A stretch of DNA of 64,000 bases from Cornus controversa (GCA_026545225.1 CM048845.1:32602501-32666500); one strand, 5' to 3'. Shown: positions 8,760 to 20,357, numbered from the stretch's first letter. The notes: generated by a model not told the origin, from the letters alone. Translations and numbers: made by a program.

Positions 8760-11700
8760 ATAAGAGTTCAAAAATAACACTTCAGAAGAAGAGCTTCAAG
8801 AGCTAAAAAAAAGAACTTAAATGGGCAATTGAAAGCCCATTTCCAGTATATGATGAACAACATCAAACTTAGAAGCTTAGGATAGCAGGTCATGAAAAGA
8901 TATGGAGGTGACATCAAGAACATCAAAGAAAATGATTCTAGGGAGCACTTCAGCAGATTTGCTAATGCCACCTTGAAGTCTAGAATTCCTCTCTTGCAAA
9001 ATGCCCCATATGACAGCAGTGAATAAGCTCTTGCCTAACTGAGAGTCGCGATGCTTCTACCAATACCAGTTGTAGAAGCACAAAAATTGATTTTCAGCAG
9101 CAAAATGAGGAATTTCCCACTAAAGAATATCACCAAACCATCTCCATAGCAAAAGAACAAGTGTAGAACAAATGGTCCCTATGATCAGACCCATTCAGGA
9201 AGTTAGTACAAACTGATGCTAACTGAATGTTCCTTTTCCGTAGATTTACAATAGAAGGTAGTTTATCCAACATAGCAAACACACAAGTAGCAGATCATCT
9301 AGGTCTACTTTTACTCCAACAGATACAATACCCAATCAACTTTGTCATACTTGATTCTGCAGCTTTTCCAAGCTCTCTTGAAGGAAAACTTGCTACCCTC
9401 CCACAAATCTATCACCACCAGTATGGATGGTAACAGATTCAAGAAAATCCCTTATGTTGTGTTTGGTATGCAACAATAGAATAGAATGGAATGGAATGTC
9501 AATATTACATTTTTTGATCCATTTCTTTGTTTGGTAAGAAAAATTAAATTGGGAATGACCATTCCCCGTCATTCTTTTGGAATGAAAAAGAATAAAAATT
9601 CATTCCACTACTCAACCTATGGAATGATCATTCCATTTCTATTAAACATTAAAAATAAAATCTAGTTACCAAAAATAATATAATCGGCATTCCATTCATG
9701 CATCATTTCATATTTGAAACCAAACAATAGAATGAGAATGACCATTCCATTCCATTCTCACTTTAATGGAATGCTCATTCCATTCCATTGTTGCATACCA
9801 AAAGTAACATTAGCTAAATCAGACTCTCATTCTGCAATAATTGAAATTCCAATTACCATTAACCTGTAAACTATGAAGACTAGAGTCCCTAGGAAGAGAC
9901 AACAACCTTGCATCTCTATGACCAAACCTTTGAGACAAGGTCTGACCATTACACCAGGGATCTAAAAATAAATGAATCATCTCACCTCTGCTAACATAGA
10001 AAGTAACATTTTCAAGCATAATTTCTCTAACCCCCAACATAGATTTCCAAATAGTGGAATGAGTAGATGAAGGAATTACAGTCCAGTATGTTGCTGATAT
10101 AACATATGTACTTTTAAACCAAGGCACCCAAAGCCTATCCTTACTCAGAAGAGAGTCCCAAGCAAGAACACATTTAGCAGCAGTTTGCACATCAGAAATT
10201 TTCTTAATACCCAAACCATCTTCATTTTTGGTTCTGGTGACCTATCTACACTCAAAAGACACAATCTTTTAGCAGTCTGTGTACTTTCCCAAAGAAAATC
10301 CCTGCAAGCTTTCTGAGTAGGATTTATAACTGCAACTGGTAAATTGTATACAGCACAAGCATAAAAAATAATTGGAGATATCACAGTTTTCAACAGTTCA
10401 GCCTTCCCTGCAACTGAGAAGTTTAGTGTTCCAACTTCCAACAAGCAATCTTATTAGAGATTTTATCAATCAGATCAGAGCAATTAGACCTCTTCAAACC
10501 AAGAGAGCATAATGGAAGTCCCAGGTACTACAATGGAAGCTTATCTCTCTTACATTGCAACACAACAATAACAGCTTTTGAAAAGAAGGCACAACTTTTG
10601 TCTTTACTAACTTGTAATCCAGAGACCTCTTCAAAAGAGTTAAGAAGCCTTGAAACTGTCTGAGCATTAGACACTGAAGCTTTACAGACCAAAAGGAGAT
10701 TGTCAGCAAAAAATATATGCCAAAGAGAGGAATTAGCCTTCTTAGCTGAATTGGAAACCACCAAACTCCCATTCTGAAATTTCCCTAGCCAACTGATTTG
10801 AAAAATATTCAGTTACGAGAGTGAATAACAAGGAAGACAGGGGACAACCCTGCCTAAGGCCTCTACTAGGTTGAATAAAACCAATGGGAGAACCATTAAG
10901 CAGAATAGAGTATCTGGTTGAGAGAGAATCATAGAAATCCAACCCAACCAAGTAGAACTAAAGCCATAACCCTGTAATAATCTTAGCAAGAAATCCCAGG
11001 AGACTGAATCATAGGCTTTTCTAATATCAATCTTCATAACAAGAGTTGGATGTTTACTACTGCTGAAATCTTTCACCAACTCATGAGCCATAATCAAAGC
11101 ATCTTGAGCTCTCCTTTCCTTAATAAAAGCACACTGCTCCAAACCCACCAACTTATACAAAACAGAAGATAATCTATTGGCAAGGATCTTTGTAATAATT
11201 TTGTAAACAATATTACACAAATCAATAGGTTTAAAATCACCAATTTTCATAGCACTCCTCATTTTAGGAATGAAGGAACTACTGACACCTAATTCCCTAA
11301 AGGCAGGGCAGAAGAATGAAAAAGTGTTGAACAGCAGCCACCAAATCCTTATCGACAATGCTCCAAAAGGTCTGAAAAACCTTGCAGGAAAGCCATCTGG
11401 TTCAGGTGCCTTATCAGGATTAAATCCCATAACAACTCCTTTCACCTCTTCATATGTCACCCCCATATCAAGCAAATCAACCTCCTCAAAGTTTAGTCTA
11501 TTTCTAGGCTACAATAACTCTTGAGAGACACAACTTCTTCTACTATAGAGATTCTAATAATACTCCACCATCCATTCATTAATGATACTTGAATCAGTAG
11601 TAGTCTAGCCTGAATCACTTTCAAGACAAGTAATTGCATTAAAATTTCTGTGCTACTTCAACTTCTGAAAAAAATAAGAACATCTATCATTCTCTTTCAA

Positions 11701-11800
11701 CCAGGTCACTCTGGATTTCTGAGCAATAAGAACCTCCTGGTTAGTAAGAGCAGTCTGAAAGTGTCTAAAAACATAAGAATTGGTTATCCTTCAAGTTTAT
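8760..11800 (-). pseudogene. LINE ORF2 reverse transcriptase remnant
   Basis: Reverse transcriptase for target-primed retrotransposition. In order on the minus strand: NPDKAPEPDGFPARFF; FKPIDLCNIVYKIITKILAN; EQCAFIKERRAQDA; motif A, MKIDIRKAYDSVSWDF; motif B, GLRQGCPLSSLLFT (near 10860); motif C, FADNLLLVCKA (near 10690). Motif C should be FADD, so a catalytic aspartate is lost. Then come the thumb (SVAGKAELLKTVISPIIFYA), a region with NGQTLSQRF, and a zinc-binding RVT tail (NIQLASVC...SDHRDHLFYTCSFAMEMVW) beyond the MITE. At least five frame changes and many stops make it inactive. Confidence 0.82.
9455..9809. mobile_element. Tourist-like MITE (355 bp, TTA target duplication)
   Basis: A non-coding insert with terminal inverted repeats TGTTGTGTTTGGTATGCAAC (left) and TGTTACTTTTGGTATGCAAC (right, reverse-complemented), continuing into GGAATGG-type subterminal repeats. 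TTA at 9452 and 9810 flanks it, the three-base duplication made by PIF/Harbinger elements. It splits the LINE reading into 9819+ and below 9440, which shows it arrived after the LINE. Confidence 0.8.
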
Positions 11801-11938
11801 AGACATTTTGAGCAAGGGATAAAACCAAGCTTGTTTCAGCTTAACTATTGCAAGTACAAAAAAGCCTAAAATTACCTCCTTACATCAGTGAAATACTAAA
11901 TATTAGCTTTATTGGTAGCCAAGAAAGCGAAATCAAAA

Positions 11939-12162
11939 CTAGCTTTGTGAAAATTCTCGGCTGTGCTTGGCGGCAGAAACAACCGCGCTCATCAAGATCC
12001 CTCAAAATCCACCCTTCTCCAGCTCATGAATGTTACATACAATGAGAAGCGAAGGGCTCTAGACACAAACCTGTAGATCCTTTAATTTAACTCCTGCAAC
12101 AATTGACACAAGAAGCTGCTTCTTCGAAAGTTTTGGCCTCAATTGCAAGACCACATCTTTAA
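11939..12162 (-). pseudogene. P5CR: Pyrroline-5-carboxylate reductase remnant
   Basis: P5CR makes proline from pyrroline-5-carboxylate with NAD(P)H. On the minus strand, 12162-12071 is an intact 92-base exon encoding VKDVVLQLRPKLSKKQLLVS and IVAGVKLKDLQ, with acceptor TGCAG and donor CAG|GTTTGT. About 40 bases further on, the last exon follows: IHELEKGGF, a stop in place of Arg, then GILMSAVVSAAKHSREFSQS and the true stop at 11939. The exons between them, which hold the substrate and dimer region, are absent, as are the NAD-binding N-terminal exons upstream. So this is an internally deleted pseudogene, and the LINE lies just downstream. Family reading confident; no function expected. Confidence 0.8.
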
Positions 12163-12229
12163 CTGCATTCCATAAAATGTCGTAATGATGGTAAAAAAAA
12201 AAAAAAAGACTAAATTTAGGCATAGGGTA

Positions 12230-13660
12230 GAACAGGGCCAAAAGGCAGAAACCCATAGAATTATAATTTTATGATTGAATGTTGTACAATAAGCTAAAAA
12301 GAAGATTGTTACTCTACCTGCAGCAACTTCACATGCTTCGATATTTCACACTATCTAGCAGTCAAACCAAATTGTAATGTTCAAAAAATGTAACTTCAGC
12401 TTTACGTTTCAAACGACAATTTCTATATTTGAATTATGCATGGAATGTTTAAAACTTCAAAGAAGTCTCACTCTGTTCATATTAAAGCTGTTGTATGAAG
12501 TTTTTTTTTGGGTAAAGAGTAGTTGTATGAAGTTAAGAAAGCATTATGTGAAAAGCTGGAACTATTGCTGCACAGGCTTGATTGCATGAAATAGGTGACA
12601 TAATAATATAATATCTTCATCCACCTGATTTTATACCTAATTAAGACATCCACGACTTAATTTTGGTTTGAGATAGTCCACAAACTAAATCACCTAAGCA
12701 TTCATTATTCTACAGCAGAAAAACAAATATAAAAATAACAAAATGATATCATATGCAGCTTTGGTATTTTCCACTTGTTGGCATAAATCATTCAGTTAAT
12801 CATCCAGTCCATCTCTGCAAAGGGCAGAAGCCCACACCCAGAAGAACAAGTTCAGGCTTTTTGTCATAATGGGTTATCCACTACTCGCAGTATTCTGTGT
12901 ATATATGCAATACATTCAACTATGACAATCACAACATCATGCAACTTCTACTCCATGCTTTCATCTTTATTAAATAGTAATGGATCTAGGAATTGTTCTA
13001 CATGTACTCATATACAAGATGTATCCTATACTACTTGGGCTTGTCGCCATTGCCCTTGTGGTTTCTGGTCCTACCATGCCTGCAAGTACCAACACCAAAA
13101 GCCTCATTGGAGATGAGGCAGGCCACTTGAAAGTTAAGCTCACAACCATATTTATAAACTGAGTTCAACTAAAGAAAGTGGTTGCTGCCATGAAAGCAGG
13201 AACTTATAACACAGACTTTGGCATCAAATATCAGATGATTTGATAAATCATCTGCTTTCTCATACTCTCAGGCATCCTAACTTACCGAGTATTCATAGAA
13301 TTCTAGTATGTGGTGGAGAACTGTAGTAAAACATGTTATCCAAAATATAATGCAAAGGAAAATAAATAAGCAACAGAAAATTTCATCAGTGTACATGTGT
13401 GCAACAATATTAATATGAAGGCACCAAAGATATCTCAATCCTTGAATGGGAGAACTAAATCAACCACTTCATAGAAAATGAATCAATTGAATAAATAAAC
13501 CATATAAACAAAGAGAGGATGGAAGATAATTACTACTAAAGGACAGTATGTGGAAATGGAGGAACTAGAATAGGCCACCATGGGAGCACAAACGGGAAGA
13601 CCATATGGTACAAAAAGCAGGAGGCACGGGAATGTGCAACTTCACAGACTCTTCTGAATT
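12230..13660. other. Intergenic, no gene recognised
   Basis: AT-rich with a few short open frames. One (12980-13162, plus) has a hydrophobic stretch LLGLVAIALVVSG but no family resemblance and no promoter or splice context. I looked for further P5CR exons on the minus strand and saw none. Confidence 0.5.
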
Positions 13661-13673
13661 TTCTGCTCCTCCG

Positions 13674-13873
13674 TGTTGACAACCATCTACTCTAAAAGCT
13701 TAAGCTTTCTTTTGGTCCAACACGTGCTTCAATTTTAATTAGGGTGACGGTGAAGTTCGAACTCAGGACCTTGCCTGCAGCAGAAACCTGCTCTGATACC
13801 ATGTTGACAACCATCTACTCTAAAAGCTTAAGCTGTTAGAGAAGATGTAACTTAAATATTTAAATCCTCAACA
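13674..13873 (-). mobile_element. TRIM-like mini-retroelement (200 bp) with CTCCG target duplication
   Basis: The right terminal repeat is 72 bp (13802-13873), begins TGTTGACAACC and ends CCTCAACA. The left repeat keeps only its first 33 bp (13674-13706). Next to the right repeat, 13790-13801 is on the minus strand TGGTATCAGAGC, the tRNA-iMet primer site. CTCCG at 13669-13673 and 13874-13878 is a perfect five-base target duplication, so both ends are real. Only about 95 non-coding bases lie between the repeats. It is inserted just downstream of the F-box gene. Confidence 0.8.
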
Positions 13874-13886
13874 CTCCGCATTGTAT

Positions 13887-15112
13887 TTAATAATAGGACC
13901 TGGTAACCAGAGATATAGAATATGTGTCACTGGGATGAAAAGCTACTACTGTCAAAGGGGAAACAAGGGAGTGTAATTTTAGATGTAGCTTCTGCACCAA
14001 GGACCATTCAACCCTATCTCTGTAGTTGTCATTGAGTTCCCAAATGGTGATAGTGTAACCCCCAAAGTGGGCAAACCTGAGATGCCCGTTGCACTCTCCT
14101 TCGGTAATTTTATCAGTATTCCGGTCATATTCCTTTGGCAGGTCTATGGTATCGTATCGATGGCTAGGGTTGTATGGATCAAAAACGAATAAAATGTTTT
14201 TAAAACTCCAATATAATAGTCCTTTCCAATCAACTGCAAAACACAAACCAAAAAGTGGTTCGTGGGGGCAAGATATAAGGGAGTATGTCCATGTTCCTGT
14301 CTCTGGTGAGAATATCTCCAAATTGAAAGTGGTCAGTCGCAATACTTTTTCTTCCCCACAACAGATTCTCACCACCCTGAAGCTACTACTTTTTTTGTTG
14401 AAATCTTTATCATCATCAATACGAGTAGTAAATCCAATGCGAACCCGTTTGTGGCCAGTGGGTGGTGGAGGAAGCTCAACCCATTGCATTGTGAGGGGGT
14501 TGCAGACGTAGTAAACCCCCTGAAAAAGCAAACTTGTAGACCATATAACACTAACCCATTGCTAGACCCTAAAAGACGAAGGTGATCATCGAGCCCTGCT
14601 GCTGCTGGCTGTTGATCATCTGCTACTGCTACCGCTACTGCTGTTGTTGATAATAATGTGTTGGAATGGGCAAGAAAATGCAAAGAAAATCCACGAGATT
14701 CGGAGAAAATGGGAATTTCAGATGTAAAATTGACTCCAAATTCGTTAGGGTTAGGGGTTACACCACCTGGAAACTGTTGTGGAGCACCGAACTGGTAAAA
14801 GAGTGCAAAAAGGGGAGGAAAGGCATTGATCACGGTGGTCTGGTATTGGACATAACATCGAACAAAATGAGGACTGGAGATCCAATTAAGCCAACGCTTT
14901 GAGACGCACTTGCAGCAATGGGTATCTTTAAAAGGGATTTTCTGGAGAATTTCTTCGAACACTTCGTGGGGTAGATTGTCAAAGAAGGAAAACGAAGACA
15001 ATGATAATGCCAAAGGTTGAGAGCCAATCTTCGATCTTTTATCACCACCATCTGCGACGACGACAGCAACGTCTTGATCTCCGTATCCTTCCTGAAGGAC
15101 CGTAGACGCCAT
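13887..15112 (-). CDS. F-box protein with one frameshift
   Basis: F-box proteins are the substrate-binding subunits of SCF ubiquitin ligases. The first frame (15112-14369) starts MASTVLQEGYGDQD. An F-box lies at about residues 43-88: FFDNLPHEVFEEILQKIPFK, then CCKCVSKRWLNWISSPHF, good for Skp1 contact. An associated domain follows with LRLLGSSNGLVLYG. Near 14530 the reading moves to another frame (14531-13887) and continues as VYYVCNPLTMQWVELPPPP, FSPETGTWTY and a closing domain, a normal F-box-associated C-terminus. Together about 400 residues, the usual size, no introns. A single indel near TTTGCTTTTTCAGG explains the break. It may be a young pseudogene or a sequence error. Confidence 0.82.
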
Positions 15113-16039
15113 TTACTCGCAGATTATTACTGTTAAATGGAGGGAAGAGTTGGAAATAATTGTTTGGAGGATTTGAATTTGAATTTGGATTTGGAACAGT
15201 GATTGTAATTGAATTGGAATTAATCCGTTTATATATCTGGAAAAATGGAATTCCAATTTTAGGTTATGTTTGTTACAATAGAAAAGAAAAGAAAAAAAAA
15301 AGAATAACGTTACTAATGAAAAAAAAGAAAAAAAATGAAAGAAAATAATAGTATTAAGTTTTTTCGTGTTTGGTTGATTACTAAAGGAAAAGAAAGGAAA
15401 ATATAGGGTATGTTTAGTAACGTTTTTGTTTTTTATTTTTGCAATCAGAGAAAAACAAAAATATAGTTTTACTTTTCTGAATGAAAACAGAAAGCAAAAA
15501 ATATCATTTATTAAAACTTGCTATCATAATAATTTTAAAAACAAAAATAAATAAAAGTGTTTAGTAACACATTTGTTAGACAAATTTATTAATTTTTTTT
15601 TATCTTTAATTTATTTAATAAAAACTAATCTTCAATCACATTAAAAGATACAATTTGCAACTAATCAACTTGGCATTTAAAAAATAAATAAAAAATACTA
15701 CTCACCTTGTCTGAAACATATTCCTTAAAGTTTTCATTGATCAAACCATCTAATTGTTAGGTTGAGAATTTTTAAAATATAATTGAAAAAATGGCAATAT
15801 GCCTTTAATTGTTTAGCTAATGATAAACATGTTATTATACTACACAATTACAATTTTCATATGATATAAATTCAAAAATCATCTAAAAGAGAAGAACCAA
15901 TACCATAACAAATAATATTAAAGTCAAAAATTCTAACAATAGATGGTAATAAAATAGAACATCTAATTTAAAGTCAGAAATCCTAACAATACTTAAACAT
16001 AACATATATCTAATTTAAAGTCATAAGAAACACTATGAA

Positions 16040-17352
16040 TCACTCTCTACTAGAGTTGTTCCACAACTCATTTGTGATTGAATCACGAATTCCATTCATC
16101 AGTCGAACTTGATCTTGAGTAACTCTTATATCCGCCGGAATATGAGGTGTAGAGGTACTAGCTGATTCTTTTTCTTCAAGTCTGACATTTTCATTGTTAT
16201 ATTCATTAAATAAATTATCTAAATGTGCTTCATCACGAATAAAATTATGAATTGTGCAACAAACAACCACAATTTGTGCTTGTACCTCTACATTATAATT
16301 GGGCATTAATTGGAGAACTGGAAAACGTTTTTTAAGTACTCCAAAACAACGTTCAATGACATTTCTGAGTGACGAGTGTCTATAGTTGAATAATTCTTTA
16401 GGACCACGTACTTGTCTTCTGCGTCTTCTATAATCTTGTAAATGATACTGAATACCACGATAAGGTGCTAAAAATGCTGACATATTAGCATATCCAGAAT
16501 TAACCAGGTAGTACTTACCTGTCACAAAATATTACTACACATTAATACATATTTTTACTATATATAAACATAAATAACCTCACAACATCATTACCTTTAA
16601 GTGGGATTGGAAATTGCATAGTAGGATTAAAGATAGTCTCCATTAAAACTCTTGAGTCATTTACACTACCTTCCCATCCAGCCAATACATAAGAAAATCA
16701 CATGTCAAAGGAACAAACGGCCAAAACATTTTGTGTTGTATCTGACTTCCTCCCACGAAAAGGAATTTGTTCTGATGATGCAACATTTGCGTGGATGTGT
16801 GTTCCATCTATTGCTCCTACACAGTTCTATATTTGCAATATATTTTTATCAATTTCACAATACAACTAAAAAAAAATAATATACTTTATTTTTTAAAAAC
16901 TAACCTTAAAGAATGGATAAAACTTCTTATTGTTGATAATTTCTGAAGGTACAACATTAAAATCTAATGGACGAATTATTTCTTATCCCAATTTACAAAC
17001 ATAATAAAGGCATCGATGAAAATATTTCATGACTGAAGCTATAGAATGTTGAAATCTCTCTGCCACTACTCGAACTCTCTCATTATGTGCAAGAGTATAA
17101 TCCCAACCCCTTCAACTGTTCACATAGATTTATGAAGACATGCACTTCCAACCTGAACATTTGAAGACATCTAGCACGGTGGCCATTCAGTATTTCAAGT
17201 ATATATGCATGGCCTTAAAGCCTAGAAGTCCTACATGGTCTTGGCTTCGTATGATTTTCCATATACTTATCCATCAGTAGGATAAATAAAAATAAAACCT
17301 ACTCATCCTCCTCATCATCATCGTAAGTACGCAAGAAATCCAATGGATCCAT
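16040..17352 (-). pseudogene. Harbinger-type DDE transposase (DDE_Tnp_4), broken
   Basis: Catalyses excision and integration. The minus-strand reading starts MDPLDFLRTYDDDEEDE (ATG at 17352), then RTSRL, AYILEILNGH and MFRLEVHVFINLCEQLKGLG with stops in between. After an intron-like gap, NCVGAIDGTHIHANVASSEQ carries the first catalytic Asp and VLAGWEGSVNDSRVL the second. The last 161-residue open part (16525-16040) has SGYANMSAFLAPYRGIQYHL and FNYRHSSLRNVIERCFGVLK with the catalytic Glu. The order matches plant PIF/Harbinger transposases. The D, D and E residues survive but the N-terminal part has several stops, so no functional protein is expected. Confidence 0.85.
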
Positions 17353-17851
17353 TATGGTAAACCTAATAGAATTTAATATATATATATATATATATATAAT
17401 CACATAAAGTCACATAATTGGCACATAAATGCGCAATACATATCATAAAATTACATAAAGTTATGTAATTGTTACAAATAAGTCTAAACACAGAATCCCA
17501 TAAACATAAACATAAACATAAAAGTCATAAAACTACCATTGTGTCTAAATCACCAAGAAATAATAAGAATATACTAATCAACAATCATAAACAAGCAAGT
17601 GAATTACAAATTCAAAAGCCAACCCCACCTTCTCTCTTCACTGAGCCAAAGAAATAGTTTGCCCCATCTATTATCTGCATAAAAATTGTCTAGGCCTTGT
17701 AGTAATAATTGTCATCAATACCAAGCATATTATCTAACGCCGCCAAGAAGGCATCTATGACCTCACCCTCCTCATCAACTTTCATAGCATAACTCGTACT
17801 TTCCTGGACACAAGAGCTAGAATTTTTTTCAGCAACATCGGCTCTTCTCCT

Positions 17852-18666
17852 CTAATGGTCACTAAATCCACTCATGATACTACATATTCTATTTTGGAAG
17901 CTCTCTCTAGGTGCACGTAGAGGGTGGGGAGACTGACTCTTAGGACAAGAACTCGCATCCACCTCAACATCCACAGGTGGTAATTCTTGTTCATTATCTT
18001 CATGTCTATCATTGTCATCATCTCCATCATCATTTAAATAGGTACGTGTTGGACTCCTAGTTGAAGGATATGTACGGGCACCATTGGCAGATGTGTCACC
18101 AAATAAGTTGTCAAGCAAGTCATAGTGTTTGCACCCTTTTCGCCCATACCAACTCAGAAGCCTCATTTGCTCCAATTGTATATATATTACAATTTAAAAA
18201 AATTTCATTCCTAATAGTTTAATTTAAAAATAATAACTAATAAAATCTAACCTTGTACATCTCATCCAACTAAGCCTCAATCAAAGTCACTAGTCCTAGG
18301 GTCCCATGAAGATCCAGTATTAGATAGAAGTTTCTTGAAGCACTTGTATTTTTCTCTCAATATGTTGAATTTATTCAATAATTGTCATTTATCATAAGTA
18401 TGATTATTCCTTCCCGACCATGTGTTCATTGCATTAGTTAAAGTGTTCCATCCTTCAGTAGTGAAGGTGATTGTTTTTCGATTTCCTTTCTTTCTTTCCT
18501 CTTCCATCATCATTTTAAAATACTCTTCAGCTAGGTCATCCCATAAAATTCCATCAACTATATTATTCCCCACCCGATTCTCATCCATCAATTGTTGAGT
18601 ATTCAGATCCATGATACAATTTTCTCTTGACAAACTATAACAAATACAGAAACAAGACTCGTTCAT
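17852..18666 (-). pseudogene. Harbinger Myb/SANT-like accessory protein, broken
   Basis: Harbinger elements need a second, Myb-like protein for nuclear import and DNA binding. The minus strand reads MDLNTQQLMDENRVGNN (18612) or an earlier Met at 18666, then WDDLAEEYFKMMMEEERKKG, TFTTEGWNTLTNAM and, after a stop, QLLNKFNILREKYKCFKKLL and TGSSWDPR, the trihelix/Myb_DNA-bind_3 pattern. A further exon (18175-17852) begins MEQMRLLSWYGRKGCKHYDL and LDNLFGDTSANGA, then an acidic Pro/Asp-rich tail. Two or three stops break it. It lies upstream of the transposase on the same strand. Confidence 0.72.
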
Positions 18667-19726
18667 TTAAGTAAAAAAATAAACACACCAGTTCAGAAAG
18701 AAGACTTGCAAAAGGACCATGTATAAATGAGATGTTAATTTCAAATATTCACATCTAATGTTCCTCAAATGAGCATTTTTCATAACATTAAAATGATATA
18801 CATAGACAACTATAAAAAATAAAAAAAGTGGTTAGTCAAGTTTGAAGTGGTAATTAGTGGTATGCCTCTTTCATCAAAGATTGAATGTAACAATTTTGTT
18901 ACTTAAAGAACTAGAAAACCCATTCAAGGAAAATTTAATTGAAGCATCTCCCTTACCCCACTATTTTAAAATCCAGAAGGTATAAGAGTGAAGATACTGA
19001 GCACACTAGTTGGGTTCGACTAAGACATCAAAAAATATTTTTAAAAGGTTTTTAATTTAATTTTTATTTTTTAAAGAATTCCAACTGGTTGAAAAATTCT
19101 CATCTGGTTCAACGGCTTGCAGGATCTACTCCTATAGAGTCCAACCAGTTGGAGAATTTCCATTCGGTTGGTTATACATAGGGATTCGAAATTCCCTTTT
19201 CAAAAGTCCAACATATTGGTGTATATTTATAAACATATAAAATAGACATATTAATATATACACACACACATAAATATATAAATGTATTCATCATATTCAT
19301 ATATAATAGTCGTGAACTCAACTAATCACATATGTGCAAATTACTCTGCAATTTACGTACAATAACCAACTTCCACCAAAATTTATGATATTCTTTTATG
19401 TACAATTTGGCGAAAAAAGGAGAAATTTGTGAACTCAAAATTGCTAGTTAGAACTTAGCAAAAAAAGAATTGCTGGTTAGTTTTGCTGCTTTATGGCAAC
19501 TGAGACAAGAAACTATGATCGATCCCAAAAGTCACTGTAAAATGCAATCAAGGTTTAGGGGTTTGGTAAAGAGGAGAGAGAAAGTTTCATATTGATAGAT
19601 TTAGAATAGAGGAGAGAGAAAGTGAGTAAAGAGAACATACCAGAATAGATCGGGAAGATTTTCGACCGATCGTTGCTTCTTGTGAGTCGTTGTTGAGAGG
19701 ATGAGCCGACTAGTTTATGAAGAGAG

Positions 19727-19728
<2 letters not shown>

Positions 19729-19761
<33 letters not shown>
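19729..19761. repeat. (GA)n followed by a G-tract
   Basis: About eleven GA units run directly into a run of some eleven G residues, inside the Harbinger element near its right end. Confidence 0.95.
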
Positions 19762-20357
19762 CAAGGCGTTATATGAAGAAATCACTTAAAATCTTATCAG
19801 AAAGCTCCGCTACAGTAGTAAAAACACTTCTGGCGCTACAGTGAAAAAATGGTGAAAACGTCTTTTTTATGTTTATTCTTTTCTTTACAAAAAAAAAGGA
19901 TTTTTCTATAATGAAAAAACAAAAAAAATTAATAAACATCATTTTTATTTTTATTTTTACCTTTTTAGAGGTTGACAACAAAAAACACAAAGTGTTTTCC
20001 GTTAGTGAACACTGCCATAGTTAACATGTTTGGGGAAAGAAAGGAAAGGAAACAATTTAAAAAAATTATCATTATACTCTTTTATATTTAAAAGAACAAA
20101 TTTTAGCTTTTATCAAAATAAGGGCAAAGTTGGTATTAACAAAGTTTCATTAAAAAATTTAGTCTTTCCTTTCATTTCCTTCCATTTCTTCCCATTTTTG
20201 GAAGGATAACAAAAGTTACTATTCATCCTTAATTTATCCCTCCAAATCCTTCCATTTTCTTTCCTTTTCATTAAAAATTTCATACCAAACACACAAAACC
20301 ATATCCCTCCGTCACCTTTCTTTTCTTTCTATTTATTTCCTACCAAACTGACCCTTA

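Larger units (their letters stand above)
8750..11830 (-). mobile_element. LINE (L1-type non-LTR retrotransposon), 5'-truncated and dead
   Basis: The minus strand carries the reverse transcriptase and C-terminal region of a plant L1-type ORF2 across several broken frames, without LTRs. The 5' edge lies near 11.8 kb, where the linker upstream of RT (EVLIAQKSRVTWLKEND) fades out; endonuclease and ORF1 are missing. The 3' edge is near 8.75 kb, followed by T-rich DNA on the plus strand that could be a decayed poly(A). A MITE interrupts it at 9455-9809. No target duplication was found. Confidence 0.8.
15406..20016 (-). mobile_element. PIF/Harbinger DNA transposon (4.6 kb), inactive
   Basis: Cut-and-paste transposon with the two-gene layout of the superfamily: a DDE transposase and a separate Myb/SANT-like protein, both on the minus strand. 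Termini are GGGTATGTTTAGTAACG (left) and, reverse-complemented, GGCAGTGTTCACTAACG (right), with ATA directly flanking both sides (15403-15405, 20017-20019). The usual duplication is TWA, so ATA is slightly atypical. Both genes carry stops. Non-coding parts (15.4-16.0 and 18.7-20.0 kb) hold AT-rich DNA, a (GA)n tract and no further gene. Confidence 0.72.
15262..20354. mobile_element. Tourist-like MITE split by a Harbinger insertion
   Basis: Outer ends GGTTATGTTTGTTACAATAG (left) and, reverse-complemented, GGGTCAGTTTGGTAGGAAAT (right) resemble each other, and both sides are flanked by TTA. Subterminal purine-rich AAAGGAAAAG tracts on the left mirror pyrimidine-rich tracts on the right. Removing the 4.6-kb inner element leaves about 480 bp. 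The end similarity is modest, so the exact limits are uncertain. Confidence 0.4.

Noticed and set aside
12980..13162. 60-residue frame with a hydrophobic segment as a small membrane protein
   Set aside because: It has no family match, splice context or promoter, and overlaps another equally unconvincing frame; likely chance.
13741..13775. tRNA or SINE B-box (GAGTTCGAACTTC on the minus strand)
   Set aside because: No A box at the right distance and no cloverleaf; it lies inside the TRIM-like element next to a primer site, which explains it better.
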